Below are positions 26,120 through 34,052 of a DNA stretch of 41,802 bases, piece by piece. The notes beneath the pieces are model-generated. The model was not told the DNA's origin. It made no database searches and was given only the letters and a program-made list of their open reading frames with translations. Within the stretch, counting starts at the first letter, position 1, and each line of letters opens with the position of its first letter. The stretch covers positions 74,848 to 116,649 of the forward strand of contig MENF01000150.1 of NCBI GenBank assembly GCA_001769035.1, given 5' to 3'. Origin of the DNA: Bacteroidetes bacterium GWA2_32_17. Its GTDB lineage: Bacteria; Bacteroidota; Bacteroidia; Bacteroidales; GWA2-32-17. A program made the position numbers and the translations under genes.

Positions 26120-27643
26120 TTATGGATAAAACAAATATACCAAGCCGGTTTTTTCTTTTATTTCATTGTTGGCTTCCAAGTATGATAGCTTGTAAACATA
26201 AGTTCCGGCAGGGACTTTACGTCCATTAATTTTTCCATTCCAACCTTTTAGCGGATTATTTGTTTCGAATATTTTAAATCCCCAGCGGTCAAATATTTTA
26301 AATTGATATTTTTCAGAACTAACAAAAGATACAATAGGCAAAAATTCTGAGTTAATCGCATCGCCGTTTGGTGTAAATGAGTTAGGAATATACACTATTG
26401 GCGGTTGAGCTAAACAAACAACATTTGAATTGCTTTTACCTTTAATTCCATAAGGGTTAGAATCTGTTTCAATAGCTTCGATATAATAGCAAAATTTACC
26501 GGAAACTCCGGTTCTGTTTACAGCATAATCCGAAACATCATCAGTAAAAAATGTATCAATTACAGTACTGCTGATAAGCATAGGTGAACTGTCATCAACA
26601 ATTCTGTACATATTATAAGTTTCGACACCACCAAGCCAGTTAAAGTATGCGTCCCATTTAATAAATTCAGTTAAATCATCGTTTGAAGTAGCATTAACAG
26701 TAATATTCCTTGCAATATTCGACTCTAAAACTGTATTTCCACATTGGTCAATTGCGGCTAATTTATAATACCAGTTTTTTGTTATATCAACGTTATCGGT
26801 ATAAATTAAATTTAAAGCAGTATAATTATTATACGAAGCAATTTGTAAATACGAACCAAATTCGCTATCGGACCGATACAATATATAATTTTTTTTGACA
26901 ATTGCAGAAGTGTCAAGTGTAAAAGAGATTTCTATTCTTTGAGCGGTTGTTACAGAAGCATAATCGGCATTTATAAAGCTCGGGAAATCGGGCAAATTGG
27001 TATAAAAGCATGTTTGATTAGAAGTTGATGTTCGTCCGGAATTACTTACAGCTCTTATGAAGTAACAGTAGTAAGTATTGTCGGTAATAGATTGATGATA
27101 AAATTCGGAACTGTTTCCATCAACCGAAGAAAGCGAGTCCCAAGTTGTACTATTTATGTTAACGTAAATAGTATAATGATTAACATTTTCGCTCCAATAA
27201 ACATATTTATTCCATTTTAATTTAATAGCCATCTTACAATTAACGCTATCAAGATATGGAAAAACGTATATAGTGTTATGATGCATATCTATAGGAGATG
27301 TCAAGGTCATTGGGCTTCTAAATCCAGCAGAATCAATTGCTAATATTCTATATAATTCGGGGTGATAATTTGATGCTGCAAGCGGTACATATATGTTATC
27401 AATATAAAAAGTTGAAGGTATCATTACAGTAGCTATTGAATCCCAATTCCCATTGGACATTTTGCGAAAAATTACATACTTGGCAACATCAGTTGAATCA
27501 CATGGGAACCAACTAATATAAACCGAACCTGTTAATGGATCCGCAACACTTACAGAATCTAATAAAGGAATATCGGGTTCTTGAGTATATGCTTTGTTTA
27601 AAAGCACAACAAGTAAAAATAATATGTAAAAACACTTTAGCAT
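26120..27643 (-). CDS. Secreted fibronectin-like protein with T9SS type-B sorting domain
   Basis: The 507-residue protein has a signal peptide (MLKCFYILFLLVVLLNKAYTQ) and several beta-sandwich segments of fibronectin III type, recognisable by repeats such as TGSVYISWFPCDSTDVAKYVIFRKMSNGNWDSIATV, KLKWNKYVYWSENVNHYTIYVN and YYKLAAIDQCGNTV. The C-terminal type-B sorting domain reads VYIPNSFTPNGDAINSEFLPI...FKIFDRWGFKIFET...GWNGKINGRKVPAGTYVYKLSY. It should be exported by T9SS and held at, or released from, the cell surface. No enzymatic domain is seen. It is flanked on both sides by repeat-rich gaps. Confidence 0.88.
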   Translation of the reverse strand: MLKCFYILFLLVVLLNKAYTQEPDIPLLDSVSVADPLTGSVYISWFPCDSTDVAKYVIFRKMSNGNWDSIATVMIPSTFYIDNIYVPLAASNYHPELYRILAIDSAGFRSPMTLTSPIDMHHNTIYVFPYLDSVNCKMAIKLKWNKYVYWSENVNHYTIYVNINSTTWDSLSSVDGNSSEFYHQSITDNTYYCYFIRAVSNSGRTSTSNQTCFYTNLPDFPSFINADYASVTTAQRIEISFTLDTSAIVKKNYILYRSDSEFGSYLQIASYNNYTALNLIYTDNVDITKNWYYKLAAIDQCGNTVLESNIARNITVNATSNDDLTEFIKWDAYFNWLGGVETYNMYRIVDDSSPMLISSTVIDTFFTDDVSDYAVNRTGVSGKFCYYIEAIETDSNPYGIKGKSNSNVVCLAQPPIVYIPNSFTPNGDAINSEFLPIVSFVSSEKYQFKIFDRWGFKIFETNNPLKGWNGKINGRKVPAGTYVYKLSYLEANNEIKEKTGLVYLFYP

Positions 27644-27654
27644 TGAAAAATGTT

Positions 27655-27800
27655 TAAAAATTGTTTATCGTTTTATGTTCAAAAAAGTTCAAAAAGTTCA
27701 AAAATGTTCATTGTTCTATGTTCAAAAATGTTCATTGTTCTATGTTCAAAAATGTTCAAAAAGTTCATTGTTCTACGTTCACTGCCTACTGCTTACTCAT
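27655..27800. repeat. Phrase repeats upstream of the T9SS gene
   Basis: Successive gttcaaaaaagttcaaaaag, gttcattgttctatgttc and tgttcaaaaatgttc units fill the gap and end in actgcctactgcttactc (27780-27797). The words and orientation (on the plus strand) match those at 22800-23240 and 25725-25830. Confidence 0.85.
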
Positions 27801-27819
27801 TTTGTAGTTAATTAAGTAA

Positions 27820-29103
27820 TTAATATTTGCCTGCAACAATTTCGTACATCGAATGGGGTTGTAAATACTTTACTGCAAGTTGCTGAATTTTATTTGGTGT
27901 GATTGTTTTAACGATTTCTAAAAATTTTTCAAAATATTTTTCATCTAAATTAAAATCGTTAACCGACCTAAATGCTTCGGCTTGTGCAAAAGGACCATCG
28001 AATGAACGTAAAAAATCGCCTAACATATAATTTTTAACCCTTTCTAATTCATCTAAACCAACTGGCTCGTCAATTAAACGTTGAATTTCTTTATAAATTT
28101 CAGTAATCGCCGATTTTGTATAATCTGAACCAACTTCGCAAACTGTAGTAAAAAATCCATAATCAACCAACGAAGCCACAACTGAACCAACGCCATAAGT
28201 ATAACCCTTATCTTCGCGTAAATTCGACATTAACCGTGAGCCAAAATATCCACCTAAAATTGTATTTAAAATTTGTAAACCAATAAAATCATCGTGATTT
28301 TTATTTACCATTGGTTTACCTATTCTAATTGACGATTGTACAGCATCAGCTTTTTCTACAAAATGTTTTTTTTGCGTTGATGGTGAAATGTTTTGTAAAA
28401 CATAAGAATTACTAACGTTTTCAAAATCGTTAATCATAAAATTGTTTTGCAATTCTTTAAGTATATTGTCAGTAATTTTTCCAGAAATTATCACTTTGCA
28501 ATTATTTTTGTTATATAGACGAGTATGAAAGTCATTTAGTTGCTGCGAATTAATTAAACCGAAATGAGGCAATTGAATATTTCGTCCATAATAATGCTTT
28601 TTTCCAAAAACAACCTCGTTAAACTTTTTTGCCGATAGGGTTTTAACTTTTTGTTCATCAATTTTATATTTCTGTACTTTGTTTTCAAGTAAAATATTTA
28701 ATTCGTGCTCGGCGAATGATGGGTTGTTGATTAAATCGGTAAAAAGTTCGAGTGTTTTTGCAAAATGTTTACCAAGCGAATAAAGTGTTGCCTGTGCATA
28801 ATCGCGGTCAGCATTTAACATAACATAAGCTCCAAAAAAGTCAATTTTTTCGGAAAGTTCTTTAGAGGAAAGTGTTTTTGTACCTTCGTACAGCATTGCA
28901 TTAGTAACCGACGAGATTAATGGACTTTCGGAATATTTCGAACCTGCATTAAAAACAATTTCTAATCTTACAACATCTTCGGTTCCACTATTTAACACAA
29001 ATAGCGGTATATTGTTATTGATTTTTAAAATTTCTGGTTTTGAAATATTTATTTTATCAATAAGTTTATAATCAGGGGCTTTGCTTCTATTTATTGTTTC
29101 CAC
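27820..29103 (-). CDS. M16 family peptidase-like protein, non-catalytic partner
   Basis: The 427-residue protein has the two-domain M16 (insulinase/processing peptidase) fold but lacks the HxxEH zinc motif. The equivalent stretch reads SPLISSVTNAMLYEGTKT. It keeps the conserved substrate-handling segment NLREDKGYTYGVGSVVASLVDYGFF (the Arg-Tyr pair of the C-terminal domain). In MPP-type dimers one subunit carries the zinc site and the other the Arg/Tyr site, so it probably forms a heterodimer with the neighbouring gene. The start is GTG at 29103, only 3 nt after the upstream stop, suggesting coupled translation. No signal peptide is seen. Confidence 0.88.
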   Translation of the reverse strand: METINRSKAPDYKLIDKINISKPEILKINNNIPLFVLNSGTEDVVRLEIVFNAGSKYSESPLISSVTNAMLYEGTKTLSSKELSEKIDFFGAYVMLNADRDYAQATLYSLGKHFAKTLELFTDLINNPSFAEHELNILLENKVQKYKIDEQKVKTLSAKKFNEVVFGKKHYYGRNIQLPHFGLINSQQLNDFHTRLYNKNNCKVIISGKITDNILKELQNNFMINDFENVSNSYVLQNISPSTQKKHFVEKADAVQSSIRIGKPMVNKNHDDFIGLQILNTILGGYFGSRLMSNLREDKGYTYGVGSVVASLVDYGFFTTVCEVGSDYTKSAITEIYKEIQRLIDEPVGLDELERVKNYMLGDFLRSFDGPFAQAEAFRSVNDFNLDEKYFEKFLEIVKTITPNKIQQLAVKYLQPHSMYEIVAGKY

Positions 29104-29106
29104 TTT

Positions 29107-30345
29107 TTAATTTTTAATTGATTTATATTGTAAAATGCTGGCATGTTCGATTTTTAAATATTTTGTAATTGAACTTTTTATTTCGGCAACTGTTACTTTT
29201 TGATATTCAATGATTTCTGTATTAATAAGATTTGCATCGCCAAGCATTTCGTAAAAAGCTAAACTTGTAGCTTTATTTAAAACATCTATGTAGCTGTATG
29301 TGAGTGTTGCTTCCGCCTTATTTATAACTCTTTGCAACTCAGTTTCGGAAACATTTAACAAAAAATCATTTATGACCTCAAATATAGCATTTTCGGCAAC
29401 CTCAAAACTAACACCTTCGTTAATTCTTCCTTCAATAATTAGCAAACCAACATCAACACTTCCGGTTATATAACATTCTACATCGCCAAATAGTTTAGAT
29501 TCCATAACAAGCTTCTGAAAAAATCTTGAAGATTTACCATTTCCTAACAAATCAGAAATAATATCGAGTAATTTATAATCATTGTGAAGTTTTTCGGGCA
29601 TTTTAAAAGCAATGTAAATTGCATCCATTGGAACATCACGTTCGAGTAATAATCTTCTGGTTTCATTTTGCTCTGGCTCTTGCGGAATAACATTGTTCAG
29701 AATATTACGATTTGGAATATTGCCAAACCATTTATCTGCAAGTAGTTTTACATTTTCAGTTTCTACATTACCAGCAACAACCATAATTGCATTATTTGGG
29801 GCATAATACGAAAAAAAGAAATCTTTTACTTCTTGCATCGTTGCTCCAGTAATATGTTCAATACTTTTGCCTATTGTTGCCCATTGGTATGGATGAACCT
29901 TATATGCTAATGGTCGCAACTCGAGCCAAACATCGCCATAAGGTTGGTTCAAATATCGCTGACGAAATTCTTCGGTAACAACATTTCGCTGAACCTCTAA
30001 ACTTTTTTCGGTAAATGCAAGACTTAACATACGGTCGCTTTCGAGCCAAAATGCAGTTTCAATATTATTTGCTGGAAGTGTTAAATGGTAATTTGTTAAA
30101 TCGTTTGTAGTAAACGCATTATTTTCGCCACCAACTAATTGCAATGGTTCATCGTAACTTGGAATATTTACAGAACCCCCAAACATTAAATGTTCAAACA
30201 AATGTGCAAAACCTGTTCTATCAAGACTTTCGTTTCTTGCACCAACTTTATATAAAATATTTACAGCGACTAAAGGAGTTGTAATATCTTTATGAACAAT
30301 TACTTGCAAGCCATTATCAAGGGTAAATTTATCAAATTCAATCAT
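29107..30345 (-). CDS. M16 family zinc metallopeptidase, catalytic subunit
   Basis: The 412-residue protein carries the inverted zinc motif H48-L-F-E51-H52 (GFAHLFEHLMFGG) and the downstream glutamate in NVVTEEFRQR, so it should be an active metallopeptidase. The segment NAFTTNDLTNYHLTLP is typical of the family. No signal peptide is seen, so it may be cytosolic, although periplasmic relatives exist. It is followed with almost no gap by the non-catalytic partner. A TATCTTTG box lies about 19 nt upstream. Confidence 0.92.
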   Translation of the reverse strand: MIEFDKFTLDNGLQVIVHKDITTPLVAVNILYKVGARNESLDRTGFAHLFEHLMFGGSVNIPSYDEPLQLVGGENNAFTTNDLTNYHLTLPANNIETAFWLESDRMLSLAFTEKSLEVQRNVVTEEFRQRYLNQPYGDVWLELRPLAYKVHPYQWATIGKSIEHITGATMQEVKDFFFSYYAPNNAIMVVAGNVETENVKLLADKWFGNIPNRNILNNVIPQEPEQNETRRLLLERDVPMDAIYIAFKMPEKLHNDYKLLDIISDLLGNGKSSRFFQKLVMESKLFGDVECYITGSVDVGLLIIEGRINEGVSFEVAENAIFEVINDFLLNVSETELQRVINKAEATLTYSYIDVLNKATSLAFYEMLGDANLINTEIIEYQKVTVAEIKSSITKYLKIEHASILQYKSIKN

Positions 30346-30363
30346 AAATATTAAAAAATTTTA

Positions 30364-30371
30364 CAAAGATA
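30364..30371 (-). promoter_or_regulatory. Likely -7 box of the M16 pair
   Basis: The minus strand reads TATCTTTG, with a predicted start near 30357 and a leader of about 12 nt. No clear TTTG lies at -33. Further upstream (30385-30445) there are ttgtcatactttg-type words as at 23090-23160. Confidence 0.4.
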
Positions 30372-30450
30372 GTTTGATATTTTATAATTGTTCATCGTTT
30401 ATTGTCATACTTTGATAACAGATTGTCATACCGTTGTTTAATGTATGTTG

Positions 30451-31299
30451 TTATAAAGTTGATAAATTTTCTAGTGCTGCGGATAAGCGTTTTGCAATCT
30501 TACAAAAATAACGTCTGTTTTTAAATGCAACAACCCAACGAATACCATTAATTGCATTTGTTAGAAATACTTCATCGGCGTTTAAAATATCATTTTCGTT
30601 AATACAGGCATCATCGTAAACTGTAATTTTTTCTTTTAAAGCAAGTTGAATTATTATTTGCCTCATAACACCATTTAAACAACCATCGGTTAAGGATGGG
30701 GTAAGCAAATTGTTATTTGTAAATACAAATAAATTTGATGAGCTTGATTCTATAATGTTACCAAATTGATTTAACAACAAACAATCATCAATTTTTAAGG
30801 ATTGTGCATAACTTGCAGCTTTTACATATAATAATGAGTTTGAAGTTTTTAAACCACTTAATTCGTTAACAGGTTTTTTCCATTCGTTAAAAATATCAAT
30901 AATTAAACCTTTTGCGTTAAGCGAAAAATTATTAGTTTCGAGGGGAGTTGCTTCAATGTAATAATCAATTTTATTTGAATGAGGCAAGTAATTTCCACCG
31001 TCTTTTCTAAACACACTTAACCGTATTTTTGAACCATTAAAATATTTATTGGCATTAAGCAATCGTGTAATTTGTTTTTGAAAAAATAGCACCGTATAGT
31101 TTTCGGGAATTTCAAACTGTAAAATACTTGCACTATTTTTAAGTCTCTCAATATGTTGGTTTAAAAAAGGGGTTGAAGTCCCCATAGCCCGCATTGTTTC
31201 GAATAGCCCATCGCCATATCGAAAAGCTCTGTTAGTACCATAAAATATTGGTTTGTCAGCAGGAATAAATTCGCCATTATAACATACAAATAGAGACAT
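30451..31299 (-). CDS. Class IV aminotransferase (4-amino-4-deoxychorismate lyase or branched-chain aminotransferase-like)
   Basis: The 282-residue PLP enzyme belongs to fold type IV. Hallmarks are FRYGDGLFETMRAM (residues 26-39), the Schiff-base lysine K151 in LSGLKTSNSLLYVKA, and IIESSSSNLFVF (Glu binding the PLP ring nitrogen) followed by LTDGCLNGVMRQII. Length and motifs match PabC-like lyases, which make 4-aminobenzoate for folate. Branched-chain and D-amino acid aminotransferases share the fold and cannot be excluded. No other folate gene is next to it. Confidence 0.85.
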   Translation of the reverse strand: MSLFVCYNGEFIPADKPIFYGTNRAFRYGDGLFETMRAMGTSTPFLNQHIERLKNSASILQFEIPENYTVLFFQKQITRLLNANKYFNGSKIRLSVFRKDGGNYLPHSNKIDYYIEATPLETNNFSLNAKGLIIDIFNEWKKPVNELSGLKTSNSLLYVKAASYAQSLKIDDCLLLNQFGNIIESSSSNLFVFTNNNLLTPSLTDGCLNGVMRQIIIQLALKEKITVYDDACINENDILNADEVFLTNAINGIRWVVAFKNRRYFCKIAKRLSAALENLSTL

Positions 31300-31324
31300 T
31301 TGTTATTTAGGATTAAGAAATTAA

Positions 31325-31520
31325 AAAATTCTTCATTTGTTCATTGTTCTACGTTCATTGTTATACATGGTCAAACAGTTGTTATACAATTGTCATACAG
31401 TAGTCATACAATTGTCATTCATTGTTAGTTAACCATTTAGTAACTTAACGGTTTAACAATTTAGCATCCGATATCGGATTTAACAATTTCATTTTTTTAT
31501 TGTTCAATGTTTATTGTTTA
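31325..31520. repeat. Phrase repeats with a perfect 14-bp palindrome
   Basis: This spacer holds ttcattgttctacgttcattg, several tgtcatacaattgtcatac words (31360-31425), and a taacttaacggtttaac run. It also holds the palindrome atccgatatcggat (31466-31479), about 170 nt upstream of the class IV aminotransferase start. The same palindrome recurs at 41751, upstream of gltX. No gene or terminator is clear. Confidence 0.8.
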
Positions 31521-31521
31521 T

Positions 31522-32013
31522 TTAACTTTCAAATTTTATTTTACCGATAATTGTTTTTAAATTAGAATTTGGCTCAATTAAAACAGGTGTAATTCCATAA
31601 TTTACCGCAGTTTCCAAATCAGTTTGTTTATCGCCTACAAAATACGATTGCGAGACATCAATATTAAACCGTGCAACAGCTTTTTCAATAAGAAGGGTTT
31701 GTGGTTTACGACAAAGGCAATTCTCAACTTCGGGATGATGTGTGCAATAATAAAACTCCAAAATATTTATACTATGTTTATTAAATTCCTGTTTCATAAA
31801 ATTGTGAACTTTTTCTACATCATGTTTCGAATAAATGCCTTTTGATATTCCACTCTGGTTTGAAATAACAATGTACTCAAAACCTTTTTGTTGTATAATG
31901 TTTAAAGTTTCAAAAACGCCATCGTTAAACACAACATCTTGGGGTTTGTAAACATAATACAAACTATTATTGTTTATTACTCCATCCCTATCTAAAAAAA
32001 TAACATTTCTCAC
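31522..32013 (-). CDS. gmhB: HAD phosphatase, D-glycero-D-manno-heptose 1,7-bisphosphate phosphatase-like
   Basis: The 163-residue HAD enzyme of the HisB-N/GmhB group removes a phosphate in making ADP-heptose for lipopolysaccharide core. Catalytic aspartates D8 and D10 sit in FLDRDGVIN. Motif II is VISNQSG. The zinc-binding loop CTHHPEVENCLCRKP gives the Cys-x-His...Cys-x-Cys set, then K in RKP, and motif IV is FVGDKQTDLETA. The start is GTG at 32013, 2 nt after the rhomboid stop. Other sugar-bisphosphate substrates are possible because no heptose genes are adjacent. Confidence 0.85.
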   Translation of the reverse strand: MRNVIFLDRDGVINNNSLYYVYKPQDVVFNDGVFETLNIIQQKGFEYIVISNQSGISKGIYSKHDVEKVHNFMKQEFNKHSINILEFYYCTHHPEVENCLCRKPQTLLIEKAVARFNIDVSQSYFVGDKQTDLETAVNYGITPVLIEPNSNLKTIIGKIKFES

Positions 32014-32015
32014 AA

Positions 32016-32630
32016 TTAAAAATATTCTTTTACAATGTTAATAAAATTTTCTAACAGGTTTGGTTTAAATATTAATGGAAAAGCAAAACCAAAAACAGCT
32101 CCCCAAAAATGAGCATCGTGCCCAATGTTATCAGCATTTCGTTTCGACATATAAGCCGAGTACGCCAAATAAATTATTCCAAAAACAAATGCAGGAATAC
32201 CAATTGGAATAAAAAACAAATAAATTTTGTTTAACGGTTCAAATAAAATTGAAGTATATAATATTGCCGAAACAGCTCCCGAGGCGCCAACTGCATTATA
32301 AGCATAATTATCTTTATGTTTTAAAAATGAAGGAATTGACGAAACTATTGATGCCAAAAGAAATTCTGTAATATACATCGGAATAGCTTTACTTCCGAAA
32401 TGAAGTGCAAATGCACTTTCAACAAAAACTCCAAAAAAATAAAGGGTTAACATATTAAAAATAAGATGCTCCCAGTTTGCATGAATAAATGCGTGTGATA
32501 TAAACCTGTACCATTGATTGGAATGTTTAATCTGATAGGGGTTAAACATTAGCTTATTATAAACTTCGCGATTACTGAATGCCGATATTGTAACTAACGA
32601 AACTGCTGCAATTATTAGATATGTAACCAT
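32016..32630 (-). CDS. Rhomboid family intramembrane serine protease
   Basis: The 204-residue multi-span membrane protein has the rhomboid core: HANWEHLIFNMLTLYFFG (the family's HxxxN region on TM2), VGASGAVSAIL with nucleophile S117, and GHDAHFWGAVFGF with catalytic H174 (H171 is nearby). About six membrane helices are seen. It cleaves membrane-spanning substrates, which cannot be named. It is likely co-transcribed with the GmhB-like gene, being 2 nt apart. Confidence 0.93.
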   Translation of the reverse strand: MVTYLIIAAVSLVTISAFSNREVYNKLMFNPYQIKHSNQWYRFISHAFIHANWEHLIFNMLTLYFFGVFVESAFALHFGSKAIPMYITEFLLASIVSSIPSFLKHKDNYAYNAVGASGAVSAILYTSILFEPLNKIYLFFIPIGIPAFVFGIIYLAYSAYMSKRNADNIGHDAHFWGAVFGFAFPLIFKPNLLENFINIVKEYF

Positions 32631-32680
32631 TAATTAATAAAAAATAAAATATAAAGGTAGCATTAAATATAAAAACAAAA

Positions 32681-32707
32681 AAACCGTTCCAAATATTGAA
32701 ACGGTTT
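32681..32707 (-). terminator. Terminator of the outer-membrane barrel gene
   Basis: A stem aaaccgtt(cc)/(ga)aacggttt around an A/T loop is followed on the minus strand by TTTTGTTTTT. It starts 21 nt after the stop at 32728 and separates this gene from the rhomboid gene. Confidence 0.75.
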
Positions 32708-32727
32708 CTTTTATAATAAAGTTATTT

Positions 32728-33612
32728 TTAAAAATGCAACATAAAATATAATGTACCACTGAAATTATTATCGAAACCAAACAGTCCTGATTTATTTCCT
32801 TCGATGATTTGTTGTCCTACTGTTGGAGTTGTGCCACCAATTGATTCAGTTGTAGTAGTGGTTTTACCATTTGTAACTAATCCAAGACCCCACCCAAATT
32901 CACCGCCAAAAGAAACTTTAGGAAGAATAAAATATTCTGCACCAACAAATGCTCCTAAATTAAGGGCTAACGAAGAACCATTTTTTCTTTCAGTAATACG
33001 GGCATCATTTCCATAAGTATCAGTTTTGGTATTAGAAGCACCTGCAAAAGCATCATCAACTAAATCAACATCAACTACTACTCCAGTTGGAACTAATGCG
33101 TTGCCATAAGTAAATTTATCTTTTGAATTGGAATAATAAATACCTAAACCTGCACCATAATAACCTTGAAGTAGTCCTTTTCCTCTGTGTTTTTCAAGTC
33201 CTACGCCTAATCCGATATTTGTAGCAGAACTTTTCCACGAATTTTCTACTTTTTGTCCCATTGCAGGATAATTATAAGTAGTTGTATCACTTCTGTTACT
33301 TACCATATTCTTGTTAGTGTTTGAACCTAATACCCCAAGCCTGATTTCAGCACGATAAGCGGTAGTTTCATCTACATAATACTTTCCCCTGATAGTTTGG
33401 TTGGCTGTTATAAAGTTCCAAGTTGGTGAAGTTGCACCTGCATTTGAAAGGAACTTTCCAAAATAATTAAAGAAAGGAGTAGCATCAATTCCGATAGCAT
33501 AATCGCCTGCTTCGGGTAATATTGGAACTCCTTGCTTGGATTTCAAATCCTGCGCATTTGTTACAGTTATAACTGCAAATGCTACTAAAACTGTTAAAGC
33601 TAATTTTTTCAT
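32728..33612 (-). CDS. Outer-membrane beta-barrel protein
   Basis: The 294-residue protein has a signal peptide (MKKLALTVLVAFAVITVTNA, cleavage before QDLKSK). Its repeated amphipathic strands end in FDNNFSGTLYFMLHF, with a terminal Phe as in barrel proteins. Segments such as ETTAYRAEIRLGVLG, NIGLGVGLEKHRGKGLLQGYYGAGLGIYYS and LALNLGAFVGAEYFILPKVSFGGEFGWGLGLV are transmembrane-strand-like. It is probably a small outer-membrane porin-like or structural barrel; no specific family is named. A possible TATTTTTG box is at 33639-33646. Confidence 0.85.
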   Translation of the reverse strand: MKKLALTVLVAFAVITVTNAQDLKSKQGVPILPEAGDYAIGIDATPFFNYFGKFLSNAGATSPTWNFITANQTIRGKYYVDETTAYRAEIRLGVLGSNTNKNMVSNRSDTTTYNYPAMGQKVENSWKSSATNIGLGVGLEKHRGKGLLQGYYGAGLGIYYSNSKDKFTYGNALVPTGVVVDVDLVDDAFAGASNTKTDTYGNDARITERKNGSSLALNLGAFVGAEYFILPKVSFGGEFGWGLGLVTNGKTTTTTESIGGTTPTVGQQIIEGNKSGLFGFDNNFSGTLYFMLHF

Positions 33613-34052
33613 AAAATTTTAATTTTGGTTTTACGCAGCAAAAATAATCATATTTTTAAACCTATATTATTTATTTTTAAAAGGATATGAAAGTTGCAAG
33701 TATAATTTTTTGTATTTTACTGAATTATAGCATTATATGTTAATAAGATGTTAACAACTCTGTTAATAAAATTGTATGTGCTTAATTATTAGGGCAGAAA
33801 AGTTATTAACAACAAGTTTAATTTTATTTGTCAATAAACTCTTTAATTTTGTTTTAAATTAACTCACGTTACGCAAAAAGATTTGACAACTTTTTAAAAG
33901 TTGTCAAATCTAATAACTGTTTGAAATGTTAAAATGACTATTTTTTGATATTTTATGCGTAACATCAGTTAAATTAAAACAAAAATTCAGGTAAAAACAC
34001 CTGTTAACTAAAATGTTTTATTAACGTAAAACCAAACTAAAGTTTATACATT
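33613..34052. other. Intergenic gap between divergent genes
   Basis: This 440-nt AT-rich gap holds no open frame that I can support. Its main content is the nested palindrome at 33851-33980. A TATTTTTG box (minus, 33639-33646) may serve the barrel gene. No plus-strand TAnnTTTG box was found for the kinase gene. Confidence 0.6.
33851..33980. repeat. 130-bp nested palindrome
   Basis: Outer 25-nt arms (33851-33875 and 33956-33980; 22 of 25 match; core gttacgca/tgcgtaac) enclose a perfect 16-nt-arm palindrome (33879-33894 with 33896-33911, one centre base; core tttgacaac/gttgtcaaa). No reading frame is present. It could be a MITE-like repeat, a large transcript hairpin, or a double operator for the divergent genes. 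Confidence 0.8.
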
